Source: Oscillibacter sp. (GTDB taxonomy: Bacteria; Bacillota; Clostridia; Oscillospirales; Oscillospiraceae). Taken from it: a stretch of 7,733 nt of DNA. The notes below the pieces were generated by a model that worked only from the letters and a program-made list of their open reading frames with translations, ran no database searches and was not told where the DNA came from. Shown in pieces: positions 1 to 5,573 of this stretch. Position numbers and translations under genes: made by a program. Each line of letters opens with the position of its first letter. Position 1 is the first letter of the stretch. The stretch covers positions 1-7,733 of the forward strand of contig DNFA01000058.1 of assembly GCA_003487665.1 (NCBI GenBank), given 5' to 3'.

Positions 1-22
1 TGTGTCAGGCGGCCTTTAGGCG

Positions 23-31
23 GTTCTTTTT
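23..31 (+). terminator. Possible right half of a terminator cut by the window edge
   Basis: A GGCGGTTC arm followed by a run of seven T looks like the right arm and T tract of a rightward intrinsic terminator. The matching left arm (GAACCGCC) would lie before base 1, so it cannot be checked here. The T run also touches the stop codon of the LysR gene on the other strand, so it may serve convergent genes. Weakly supported. Confidence 0.25.
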
Positions 32-958
32 TTACGCCTCCTGATTCAGCTTGGAGACGATATCCTTGAGAATGGCGGCGAACTTCTCGCCGTAGCCGGT
101 GAGGGGCACATCCTTGGGGCGGATGACGCCCAGCCGCATGTCCGCCACGTCGCCCACCAGCGGCAGGGTCATCAGCCGGTCGTCGCCGTAGCCGTCCGGC
201 AGCACGCCGCTGCCGGTGGACACGCAGTCCGTGTGCGCCATCACGTTGTAGGCCGTGGCGCGGTCGCTGACCGACACCACCCGGTCGAACTCCGCGCCGG
301 TGCCCACCACCGCCTCCTCCGCGTAGTGGTAGTTGCTGTCGGACTGGGTGAACACCACATAGGGGTAGGCGTACAGCTGCTCCAGCCGCACGGCGCTCTC
401 TCCGGACAGGGGATGCCCCTTCCGCAGAAATACACGGGGGCGGATGTTCACCAGCGGCTGGAAGAGCAGGCTCTTTTCCGACAGGATGCGGGTGATGAAG
501 TGCTCCGTCCGGTCGGATACAAAGATCACACCCAGCGCGCTGCGGCGCTCGGCTACCTCGTCGATAACGGCGGCCATCTCCATCTCCTTGAAGCTCACCT
601 GTATGTGCGGCTCGTCCAGCAGGTGCAGGAACTCCACAAAGGCCATGGCGCAGAAGGGATAGCGCTGGGAGGCCACGGACAGGGATGCCCGGTCGGCGGC
701 GCGGCGCTCGCTGTAATAGCGGCTGAGCTTGCGGCTGCGATCCACCAGCGGCGCGATCTGCGCCACCAGCTCACGGCCCTCCTCCGTCAGCGTCACGCCC
801 CGGTTGGTGCGCAGAAACACCGTCACGCCCAGCTCCCGCTCCACCTCCGCAATGGCGGCGGACAGCGCGGACTGGGACAGAAACAGGTTCTGCGCCGCCC
901 GGTTCATGGAGCCGCAGCGATCCACCTCCAGAATGTAGCTCATTTGCAGCAGCGTCAT
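32..958 (-). CDS. LysR-type transcriptional regulator
   Basis: A 308-residue protein, the usual length for the LysR family. Residues 1-65 form the winged helix-turn-helix DNA-binding domain: the segment from about S18 (GSMNRAAQNLFLSQSALS) to R50 (ELGVTVFLR) carries the family's typical helix-turn-helix and start of the wing, and TNRGVTLTEEG follows. A linker helix runs to about residue 90 and the rest is the periplasmic-binding-protein-like effector domain, starting near LSVASQRYPF. It should bind DNA as a cytoplasmic tetramer and respond to a small ligand, which I cannot name. The start is supported by a purine-rich AAGGAAAGGGG ribosome site and by the normal LysR N-terminus (MTLLQ). It is divergent from the lipoprotein gene at 1091, the classic arrangement in which a LysR protein controls itself and its neighbour. 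The effector domain gives no clear hint of the signal. Confidence 0.93.
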   Translation of the reverse strand: MTLLQMSYILEVDRCGSMNRAAQNLFLSQSALSAAIAEVERELGVTVFLRTNRGVTLTEEGRELVAQIAPLVDRSRKLSRYYSERRAADRASLSVASQRYPFCAMAFVEFLHLLDEPHIQVSFKEMEMAAVIDEVAERRSALGVIFVSDRTEHFITRILSEKSLLFQPLVNIRPRVFLRKGHPLSGESAVRLEQLYAYPYVVFTQSDSNYHYAEEAVVGTGAEFDRVVSVSDRATAYNVMAHTDCVSTGSGVLPDGYGDDRLMTLPLVGDVADMRLGVIRPKDVPLTGYGEKFAAILKDIVSKLNQEA

Positions 959-990
959 GTACCAGCACCCCTTTCCTTGCCTGTGTAAAA

Positions 991-1019
991 ACTATATCAA
1001 AAAATGCACCGGTTGTAAA
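991..1019 (-). promoter_or_regulatory. Promoter of the LysR-type regulator gene
   Basis: On the minus strand, TTTACA (1019-1014) and TATAGT (996-991) are separated by exactly 17 bases; each box matches five of six sigma-A consensus positions. Transcription would start near 985, leaving a leader of roughly 25 bases before the ATG at 958. Confidence 0.7.
1005..1017. promoter_or_regulatory. Candidate LysR binding box (T-N11-A)
   Basis: TGCACCGGTTGTA fits the loose T-N11-A pattern of LysR boxes, has a central ACCGGT palindrome, and overlaps the -35 box of the regulator while sitting just upstream of the -35 box of the lipoprotein gene. The arms match each other only partly, so this is a position-based guess. 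Confidence 0.3.
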
Positions 1020-1020
1020 G

Positions 1021-1050
1021 TTGACAGATGCGCCGCATATCCTGTATAAT
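1021..1050 (+). promoter_or_regulatory. Promoter of the lipoprotein gene
   Basis: TTGACA (1021-1026) and TATAAT (1045-1050) both match the sigma-A consensus perfectly, with an 18-base spacer. Transcription should start near 1057. This makes an upstream ATG at 1028 impossible as a start and supports the ATG at 1091. Confidence 0.85.
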
Positions 1051-1090
1051 CGTCGGAGCGGAACCAGACTACTTTTTTAGGAGATGCAAG

Positions 1091-1765
1091 ATGAAAAAGA
1101 CGATCGCGGCGCTGCTGGCGCTGGTCATGGCGCTGAGCCTGACGGCGTGCAGCAAAAACGAGACAAAGAAGCTGGTGGGCACATGGCAGTACGCCATGGA
1201 TCTCACCCAGGTGATCAACGAGGAGATGGCCGAGAGCTATGAGCTGAAGGATCTGGACAGCGCGGCTGCATTCTGCGTGTACATGGACTTCACGGTGGCG
1301 GAGGACGGCGCGTATACACTGGGCGTGGACATGGACGCCACAGGCGAATCCCTCACCGGGTACTATCAGGCGCTGACGCCGGTGCTGGCGGAGCTGGTGT
1401 ACGCCGCCGGCGAGGCGCAGGGCATGAGCCGGGAGGAGTACGACGAGGCGCTGGAGGCCATGGGTATGACCGTGGAGGAGTACATCTCCACCATTTTCAG
1501 CGCCGTGGACATGGGCGAGCTGCTGACGCTGATGCTGGGCTCCGACGCGGGCACAGAGAGCACCGGCTGGTGCAAGGCCGTGGACGGTCAGCTGTTCATG
1601 GCGGAGACGGCCGATGAGCTGGACGCCGCCGGTTATGTGGCCTATACGCTGAACAGCGACGGCACCATGAGCTGGACGGACGATGACGGGCAGCTCAGCG
1701 GTCAGCTGACGGCGCAGGAGCAGGAGCTGATCGCCTTCCCCATGGTGTGGACGAAGCTGGCATAA
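1091..1765 (+). CDS. Small acidic lipoprotein, function unknown
   Basis: A 224-residue exported protein. It begins with a lipoprotein signal peptide: lysines at 2-3, a hydrophobic stretch (residues 5-17) and the lipobox LTAC, giving Cys20 as the lipidated residue, so the mature protein should be anchored to the outer face of the membrane. After a short polar linker comes KKLVGTW (residues 26-32), the GxW motif seen at the first strand of many small lipocalin-like lipoproteins of Clostridia. The middle (about 94-150) is acidic and helical; the C-terminal part (about 158-222) looks like beta strands (GYVAYTLNSDGTMSW). The ATG at 1091 is chosen because it has AGGAG seven bases upstream, starts the signal peptide, and lies downstream of a perfect promoter. 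I do not recognise a specific family. Its divergent LysR neighbour is the likely regulator. Confidence 0.88.
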   Translation: MKKTIAALLALVMALSLTACSKNETKKLVGTWQYAMDLTQVINEEMAESYELKDLDSAAAFCVYMDFTVAEDGAYTLGVDMDATGESLTGYYQALTPVLAELVYAAGEAQGMSREEYDEALEAMGMTVEEYISTIFSAVDMGELLTLMLGSDAGTESTGWCKAVDGQLFMAETADELDAAGYVAYTLNSDGTMSWTDDDGQLSGQLTAQEQELIAFPMVWTKLA

Positions 1766-1797
1766 AAAAAGAAAGCCCGCAAGGGCTTTCTTTTTTT
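1764..1797. terminator. Bidirectional terminator
   Basis: GAAAGCCC (1771-1778), loop GCAA, GGGCTTTC (1783-1790), with seven A before and seven T after. The A/T symmetry lets it stop transcription from both the lipoprotein gene and the convergent zinc-ribbon gene, whose stop codon is only a few bases away. Confidence 0.93.
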
Positions 1798-1801
1798 GCT
1801 G

Positions 1802-2212
1802 TTATTCGCCCATGGGCGCGCCGCAGTGGGGGCAGAACTTGCTGTCGCTGGCGGCGCCGCACACGGGGCAGACCTTGAAGGACACTTCCTCCTCGTTCAC
1901 CACCGGCTCGTCCTTCTGGGGCTTGCTGGCCTCCAGCTGGGCGATGCGCTCCTTGGAGGCGGCGACGGCGGCCACCACGTCCTTCACGGCGTCGGGGATC
2001 TCGCCCTGATACTCGGACACGAACCACTCGCCGATGGCGCGGTAGTTCTTTTCCAGCTCCCGCTGCTCGCTCATGATGGCCATGTTGACCTTGGCGGTGT
2101 CGGTGAGGGCCTGCGCCTTGTCCGCGGCGACCTCTGCCAGATCCTTCGCCTTGTCCACGGCGATACCGGCGTACTCCTGCGCCTTCTTGCTGATATCATT
2201 GAGAATACCCAT
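1802..2212 (-). CDS. Zinc-ribbon protein with helical N-terminus, function unknown
   Basis: A 136-residue soluble protein with no signal peptide or membrane segment. Residues 5-60 are alanine- and lysine-rich, amphipathic helix (KAQEYAGIAVDKAKDLAEV), then a second helical stretch at about 74-96 that could be a short coiled coil. The C-terminus is a rubredoxin-like zinc ribbon, CPVCG (Cys115, Cys118), eight residues, CPHCG (Cys127, Cys130), ending GAPMGE; these four cysteines should bind one zinc. Proteins of this design (helices plus C-terminal ribbon) are common in Clostridia and have no firm role. The ATG at 2212 is chosen over an in-frame ATG at 2278 because it has AAAGGAG at a good distance, and because the promoter at 2250-2278 lies over the longer start. 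Confidence 0.85.
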   Translation of the reverse strand: MGILNDISKKAQEYAGIAVDKAKDLAEVAADKAQALTDTAKVNMAIMSEQRELEKNYRAIGEWFVSEYQGEIPDAVKDVVAAVAASKERIAQLEASKPQKDEPVVNEEEVSFKVCPVCGAASDSKFCPHCGAPMGE

Positions 2213-2249
2213 AATTGAAAACTCCTTTCCATATTTGCCTGTTGCCGTC

Positions 2250-2278
2250 AGTATAGCGCGTTTTTTCCGGACTTGCAA
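2250..2278 (-). promoter_or_regulatory. Promoter of the zinc-ribbon protein gene
   Basis: On the minus strand, TTGCAA (2278-2273) and TATACT (2255-2250) are 17 bases apart. Start of transcription would be near 2243, about 30 bases before the ATG. A 7-base inverted repeat, ATAGCGC (2253-2259) and GCGCTAT (2279-2285), brackets the spacer and -35 box. No terminator is seen between glycerol kinase (stop at 2311) and this promoter, so some read-through from upstream is also possible. Confidence 0.7.
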
Positions 2279-2310
2279 GCGCTATGTGACGAAATTTACA
2301 CACTGTTCAT

Positions 2311-3804
2311 TCAGTGCTCGATCCAGTCCGCCGCCCGGGATACCGCCCGCTTCCACAGGCGGTAATAGGCGTCGCAGTCCGCCTGCGGGCGCTCCGGCAG
2401 GAACACCCGCTGGCTGCGCCGCAGGGAGGACAGCTCCTCCATGCTCTGCCAGAAGCCGCAGCTCAGCCCCGCCAGCGCCGCCGCGCCGAAGGCCGTCGTC
2501 TCCACCATCTCCGGCCTGTCCACCGGGATGCGCAGCAGGTCGGCCTGCATCTGCAGCAGCACGTCCGACACGCTGGCGCCGCCGTCGGCGCGCAGCAGGG
2601 CGATGTCGCAGCCTGCGTCCTGCCGCATGGCCAGCATCAGATCCGTCACCTGCGCGGCGATGCAGGACAGCACCGCGCGGGCGATGTGCGCCCGTCCCGT
2701 GCCCCTGGTGATACCCAGGATCGCGCCGCGGGCGTACATGTCCCAATAGGGCGCGCCCAGCCCCGTGAAGGCCGGCACCACCACCACGCCGCCGCTGTCG
2801 GGCACCGTGGCGGCCAGCGCGTCGATCTCCGGTGCGGAGGAGATGATGCCCAGCTCGTCCCGCAGCCACTGGATGGTGCTGCCCCCGTTGAACACGCTGC
2901 CCTCCAGCGCGTAGGTGGTCTGTCCGTCCACCTGCCACGCCACGGAGGTGAGCAGCCCCGCCCGGGAGCGGACGGGCTTACTGCCCACGTTCATCAGGGT
3001 GAAGCAGCCGGTGCCGTAGGTGTTCTTGGCTTCGCCGGGGGCGAAGCAGGTCTGCCCGAACAGGGCGGACTGCTGGTCGCCCGCCGCGCCGCACACCGGC
3101 GTCCCCGCCAGCGATTCCAGACCCGGTATGCCCGGCTGCACCGTGCCGTACACCGTGCTGTTGGGCACCGGCGCAGGCAGCATGGCCGTGGGCACGCCCA
3201 GTATACCGCACAGCTCCTCGTCCCAGCAGAGTCGGTGGATGTCGAACAGCATGGTGCGGCTGGCGTTGGCGAAGTCGGTCACATGGCGGCCGGTGAGCTT
3301 CCAGATCAGCCAGCTCTCCACCGTGCCGAACAGCACCTCGCCCCGCTCCGCCCGGCGGCGGACGCCGGGCACGTTGTCCAGTATCCAGCGGATCTTGCTG
3401 CCGGAGAAATAGGCGTCGATCAGCAGACCCGTGGCCGAGCGGATGCGCTCCTCCAGCCCCCGGCGCTTCAGCTCCTCGCACAGCTCCGCCGTGCGGCGGC
3501 ACTGCCACACGATGGCGTTGTACACCGGCTGACCGGTGGCCTTGTCCCAGAGGATGGTCGTCTCCCGCTGGTTGGTGACGCCGATGCCCGCCACGCCGCC
3601 CTCCGGCAGCCGGGCGATGACCTCCGCCGCGGCGCGGCGCTGGGTGTCCCATATCTCCAGGGGGTCGTGCTCCACCCACCCCGCCTGGGGATAGTGCTGG
3701 GGCAGGGGCTGCTGGCTCAGGGCGGCGATATTCCCCGACCGGTCAAAGGCGATGGCGCGGGAGCTGGTGGTGCCCTGATCCAGCGCCAATATGTACTGCG
3801 GCAT
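2311..3804 (-). CDS. glpK: Glycerol kinase
   Basis: ATP-dependent phosphorylation of glycerol to sn-glycerol 3-phosphate, the entry step for glycerol use and lipid precursor supply; cytoplasmic FGGY-family kinase. The 497 residues match the family length (about 500). Visible motifs: phosphate-binding LALDQGTTSSRAI (6-18); glycerol-binding NQRET (Arg80, Glu81), Trp100 and Tyr132; catalytic GAAGDQQSALFG with Asp243 as the base and Gln244; KNTYGTGCF (260-268); and the second FGGY region RADGGASVSD (405-414). The ATG at 3804 is chosen because MPQYILALDQGTT is the normal N-terminus; MKRGFA from an ATG at 3822 is possible but less likely. The loop between Tyr219 and Ala240 lacks the histidine that HPr phosphorylates in many Gram-positive GlpK proteins. 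No glpF or glpD gene is beside it; instead it is divergent from a lipase-like gene that could supply glycerol. Confidence 0.96.
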   Translation of the reverse strand: MPQYILALDQGTTSSRAIAFDRSGNIAALSQQPLPQHYPQAGWVEHDPLEIWDTQRRAAAEVIARLPEGGVAGIGVTNQRETTILWDKATGQPVYNAIVWQCRRTAELCEELKRRGLEERIRSATGLLIDAYFSGSKIRWILDNVPGVRRRAERGEVLFGTVESWLIWKLTGRHVTDFANASRTMLFDIHRLCWDEELCGILGVPTAMLPAPVPNSTVYGTVQPGIPGLESLAGTPVCGAAGDQQSALFGQTCFAPGEAKNTYGTGCFTLMNVGSKPVRSRAGLLTSVAWQVDGQTTYALEGSVFNGGSTIQWLRDELGIISSAPEIDALAATVPDSGGVVVVPAFTGLGAPYWDMYARGAILGITRGTGRAHIARAVLSCIAAQVTDLMLAMRQDAGCDIALLRADGGASVSDVLLQMQADLLRIPVDRPEMVETTAFGAAALAGLSCGFWQSMEELSSLRRSQRVFLPERPQADCDAYYRLWKRAVSRAADWIEH

Positions 3805-3815
3805 GGCGAACCCTC

Positions 3816-3844
3816 TTTTCATTTCCGGATTTTTGTGGTACACT
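3816..3844 (+). promoter_or_regulatory. Candidate promoter of the lipase–glycosylase operon
   Basis: TTTTCA (3816-3821), 17 bases, then TACACT (3839-3844) preceded by TGG, an extended -10 arrangement. Each box matches four of six consensus positions. TATGAT at 3846-3851 is an alternative -10. The leader would be about 35 bases to the ATG at 3887. It lies within the glycerol kinase leader on the other strand. Confidence 0.45.
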
Positions 3845-3858
3845 ATATGATGATAAGA

Positions 3859-3867
3859 ATTATACCA
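3859..3867 (-). promoter_or_regulatory. Extended -10 promoter of glycerol kinase
   Basis: On the minus strand TGGTATAAT (3867-3859) is a perfect extended -10 element; no good -35 box is seen at 17 bases, as is usual for extended -10 promoters. The leader to the ATG at 3804 would be about 48 bases. The element overlaps the leader of the divergent hydrolase gene, so the two promoters face and cross each other. Confidence 0.6.
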
Positions 3868-3886
3868 TGAAAGGAGCGGATACACC

Positions 3887-4828
3887 ATGACAAATTTGAG
3901 TGAATTCACGTTTCTGTCCAGCGACGGCAAGACCCAGCTCCACGGGATGCTGTGGGAGCCGGAGGGCGTGGCCGTCCGCGCTGTACTGCAGATCTGTCAC
4001 GGCGTGGCCGAGCATATCGCCCGGTACGACGGCTTTGCCCGCGCCCTGAATGAACAGGGCATCGCGGTGGCCGGTCACGACCATCTGGGTCACGGGAAGT
4101 CGCTGCCGGAGGGCGGAACGCCGGTGTATTTCGGTCAGGGCAGCACATGGAATACGGTGGTGGACGATATCTATATCCTGCACCAGCGGCTGAAGCAGCG
4201 CTATCCGGACGCACCGCTGTGCATCATGGGGCACAGCATGGGCTCCTTCCTGACGCGGACGTATCTCATCCGCTATCCCGGTACGGTGAAGGCCGCCGTT
4301 ATCATGGGCACCGGCTGGCAGCCCCGCGCCGCCATCACCGGCGGACTGGCTGTGGCCAACGCCGTGGCCGCCGTCGCCGGCGAGAGCGCCACCAGCGATC
4401 TGGTGACGGAGCTGGCCTTCGGCAGCTACAACAAGCTGTTTGCGCCCAACCGCACCAAGGTGGACTGGCTGTCCGCCGACGAGAGCAACGTGGACGACTA
4501 CATCGCCGATCCCCTCTGCGGCGCGGATGCCACGGTGGGGCTGTTCCGCCAGATGCTGCACGGCATCCGCTTCAACCAGCGCATGAGCCACCTGCGGCAG
4601 ATGGATAAGGACATGCCCGTGCTGTTCGTGGCGGGAGACAAAGACCCCGTGGGCAGCTGCGGCAAGGGCGTCCGGCAGACCTATGACGCCTTCCGGCAGG
4701 CCGGTATGCGGGACTGCACGCTGAAGCTGTACCCCGGCCTGCGCCACGAGATACTCAACGAAAAGGCGTATGCCGCAGAGATCACAAAGGACATCGAGAC
4801 ATGGCTGCTGAGCCGGCTGGAGAAATAA
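3887..4828 (+). CDS. Alpha/beta hydrolase, monoacylglycerol lipase / lysophospholipase-like
   Basis: A 313-residue cytoplasmic alpha/beta-hydrolase of the serine aminopeptidase S33 / Hydrolase_4 type, the group that includes monoacylglycerol lipases and lysophospholipases. Seen: oxyanion region CHGVAEHIARY (37-47), GHDHLGHGKS (63-72) typical of this group, nucleophile elbow GHSMGS with Ser117, acid region AGDKDPVG (Asp253, or less likely Asp251), and catalytic His287 in GLRHEILNE. A cap domain lies at about 142-235. There is no signal peptide. AAGGAG ten bases before the ATG supports the start. It is divergent from glycerol kinase and is the first gene of a two-gene operon. The substrate (monoacylglycerol, lysophospholipid or another ester) is inferred from family and neighbour, not proven. 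Confidence 0.92.
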   Translation: MTNLSEFTFLSSDGKTQLHGMLWEPEGVAVRAVLQICHGVAEHIARYDGFARALNEQGIAVAGHDHLGHGKSLPEGGTPVYFGQGSTWNTVVDDIYILHQRLKQRYPDAPLCIMGHSMGSFLTRTYLIRYPGTVKAAVIMGTGWQPRAAITGGLAVANAVAAVAGESATSDLVTELAFGSYNKLFAPNRTKVDWLSADESNVDDYIADPLCGADATVGLFRQMLHGIRFNQRMSHLRQMDKDMPVLFVAGDKDPVGSCGKGVRQTYDAFRQAGMRDCTLKLYPGLRHEILNEKAYAAEITKDIETWLLSRLEK

Positions 4829-4841
4829 AGGAGAGACGACT

Positions 4842-5417
4842 ATGAACGAGTGGGAAGCGCTGCGGCAGGAGTGCCTGAGCTGCCATGCCTGCACGCTGGC
4901 GGACACCCGGCAGAACGTGGTGTTCGGCGTGGGACGGCCGGACGCGGAGGTCATGTTTATCGGAGAAGCCCCCGGCGCCAACGAGGATATGCAGGGCGAG
5001 CCCTTTGTGGGGCGGGGCGGCAAGCTGCTGGACGACATGCTGCACATGATCGGACTGGACAGGAGCCGCATCTACATCACCAATTCCATCAAGTGCCGCC
5101 CGCCGGAGAACCGCGATCCGATGAATACGGAGAAGGACGCGTGCAGCGGCTTCCTGCGGCGGCAGCGGGCGCTGATGAAGCCCAAGATCATCGTGTGCCT
5201 CGGCCGCATCAGCGCCATGGAGCTGATCCGTCCTGATTTCAAGATCTCGCTGGAGCACGGACAGTTCTACGAGCGGGAGAACTGCCTGATGATGGCGATG
5301 TACCATCCCGCCGCCCTGCTGCGGGATCCCCGGAAAAAGCCGGAGACATTCGAGGATCTGAAGCGCTTGCAGGCGAAAATACGGGAGATATGCGTCCGCA
5401 CGCCGCTGGATTTCTGA
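4842..5417 (+). CDS. Uracil-DNA glycosylase, family 4 (iron-sulfur)
   Basis: Removes uracil from DNA arising by cytosine deamination or dUTP incorporation, starting base-excision repair. At 191 residues it matches family-4 enzymes. Seen: cysteines of a 4Fe-4S cluster in CLSCHACTL (Cys14 and Cys17 best fit the family spacing; Cys11 is extra), Cys85 in IKCRPPENR and Cys101 in DACSGFL; the active-site motif GEAPGANED (41-49); PFVGRGGKLLDDML; LGRISAMELI; and the uracil-DNA motif YHPAALLR (154-161). The start has AAAGGAGA upstream and lies 13 bases after the hydrolase stop, so the two genes are surely co-transcribed, although their functions are not obviously related. It is followed directly by a terminator. 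Confidence 0.95.
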   Translation: MNEWEALRQECLSCHACTLADTRQNVVFGVGRPDAEVMFIGEAPGANEDMQGEPFVGRGGKLLDDMLHMIGLDRSRIYITNSIKCRPPENRDPMNTEKDACSGFLRRQRALMKPKIIVCLGRISAMELIRPDFKISLEHGQFYERENCLMMAMYHPAALLRDPRKKPETFEDLKRLQAKIREICVRTPLDF

Positions 5418-5418
5418 C

Positions 5419-5455
5419 AAAACAGGGGACGACCGCCAGGTCGTCCCCTGTTTTT
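5419..5455 (+). terminator. Intrinsic terminator of the lipase–glycosylase operon
   Basis: AAAACAGGGGACGACC (5419-5434), loop GCCA, then the exact complementary arm from 5439, ending in a TTTTT run. The 16-pair stem begins two bases after the glycosylase stop. The flanking A run would also allow function on the other strand. Confidence 0.95.
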
Positions 5456-5498
5456 ACGCGCTGTTCTGAAAAAATTTCAGGCAGCCAGACAAAAAGTC

Positions 5499-5527
5499 TT
5501 GTTTTTCCCGTTAAGACGCGCTAAGAT
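5499..5527 (+). promoter_or_regulatory. Candidate promoter of the purine permease
   Basis: TTGTTT (5499-5504) and TAAGAT (5522-5527) with a 17-base spacer. The -10 matches four and the -35 three of six consensus positions, so it is a moderate promoter that may need help. Start of transcription would fall near 5534. No purine riboswitch aptamer is recognisable in the leader. Confidence 0.45.
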
Positions 5528-5531
5528 AGCA

Positions 5532-5548
5532 TTGTACCGTGGGTACAA
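5532..5548. promoter_or_regulatory. Operator-like inverted repeat upstream of the permease
   Basis: TTGTACC (5532-5538), GTG, GGTACAA (5542-5548): a perfect 7-base dyad. It sits at the predicted transcription start and well before the ribosome site (AGGAG at about 5561), the position expected for a repressor operator. A hairpin in the leader RNA is the other reading. Confidence 0.45.
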
Positions 5549-5573
5549 CAGCTATTCAAAAGGAGAAGATCAC

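Noticed and set aside
233..988. 251-codon plus-strand frame opposite the LysR gene
   Set aside because: Shadow of a recognised gene; its end also overlaps the LysR promoter.
1028..1090. Upstream ATG at 1028 for the lipoprotein
   Set aside because: It lies between the -35 and -10 boxes of the promoter, before the transcript begins, and would bury the signal peptide.
2314..3870. Long plus-strand frame opposite glycerol kinase
   Set aside because: It lies wholly antisense to a clear glpK, has no ribosome site and an odd His/Arg/Ala/Gly-rich composition typical of shadow frames in GC-rich DNA.
3860..5071. Long minus-strand frame opposite the hydrolase and glycosylase
   Set aside because: It spans two well-supported genes on the other strand and has no family motifs.
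5456..5573. Purine riboswitch upstream of the permease
   Set aside because: I could not see the conserved junction and loop sequences of the purine aptamer; only a simple dyad is present.
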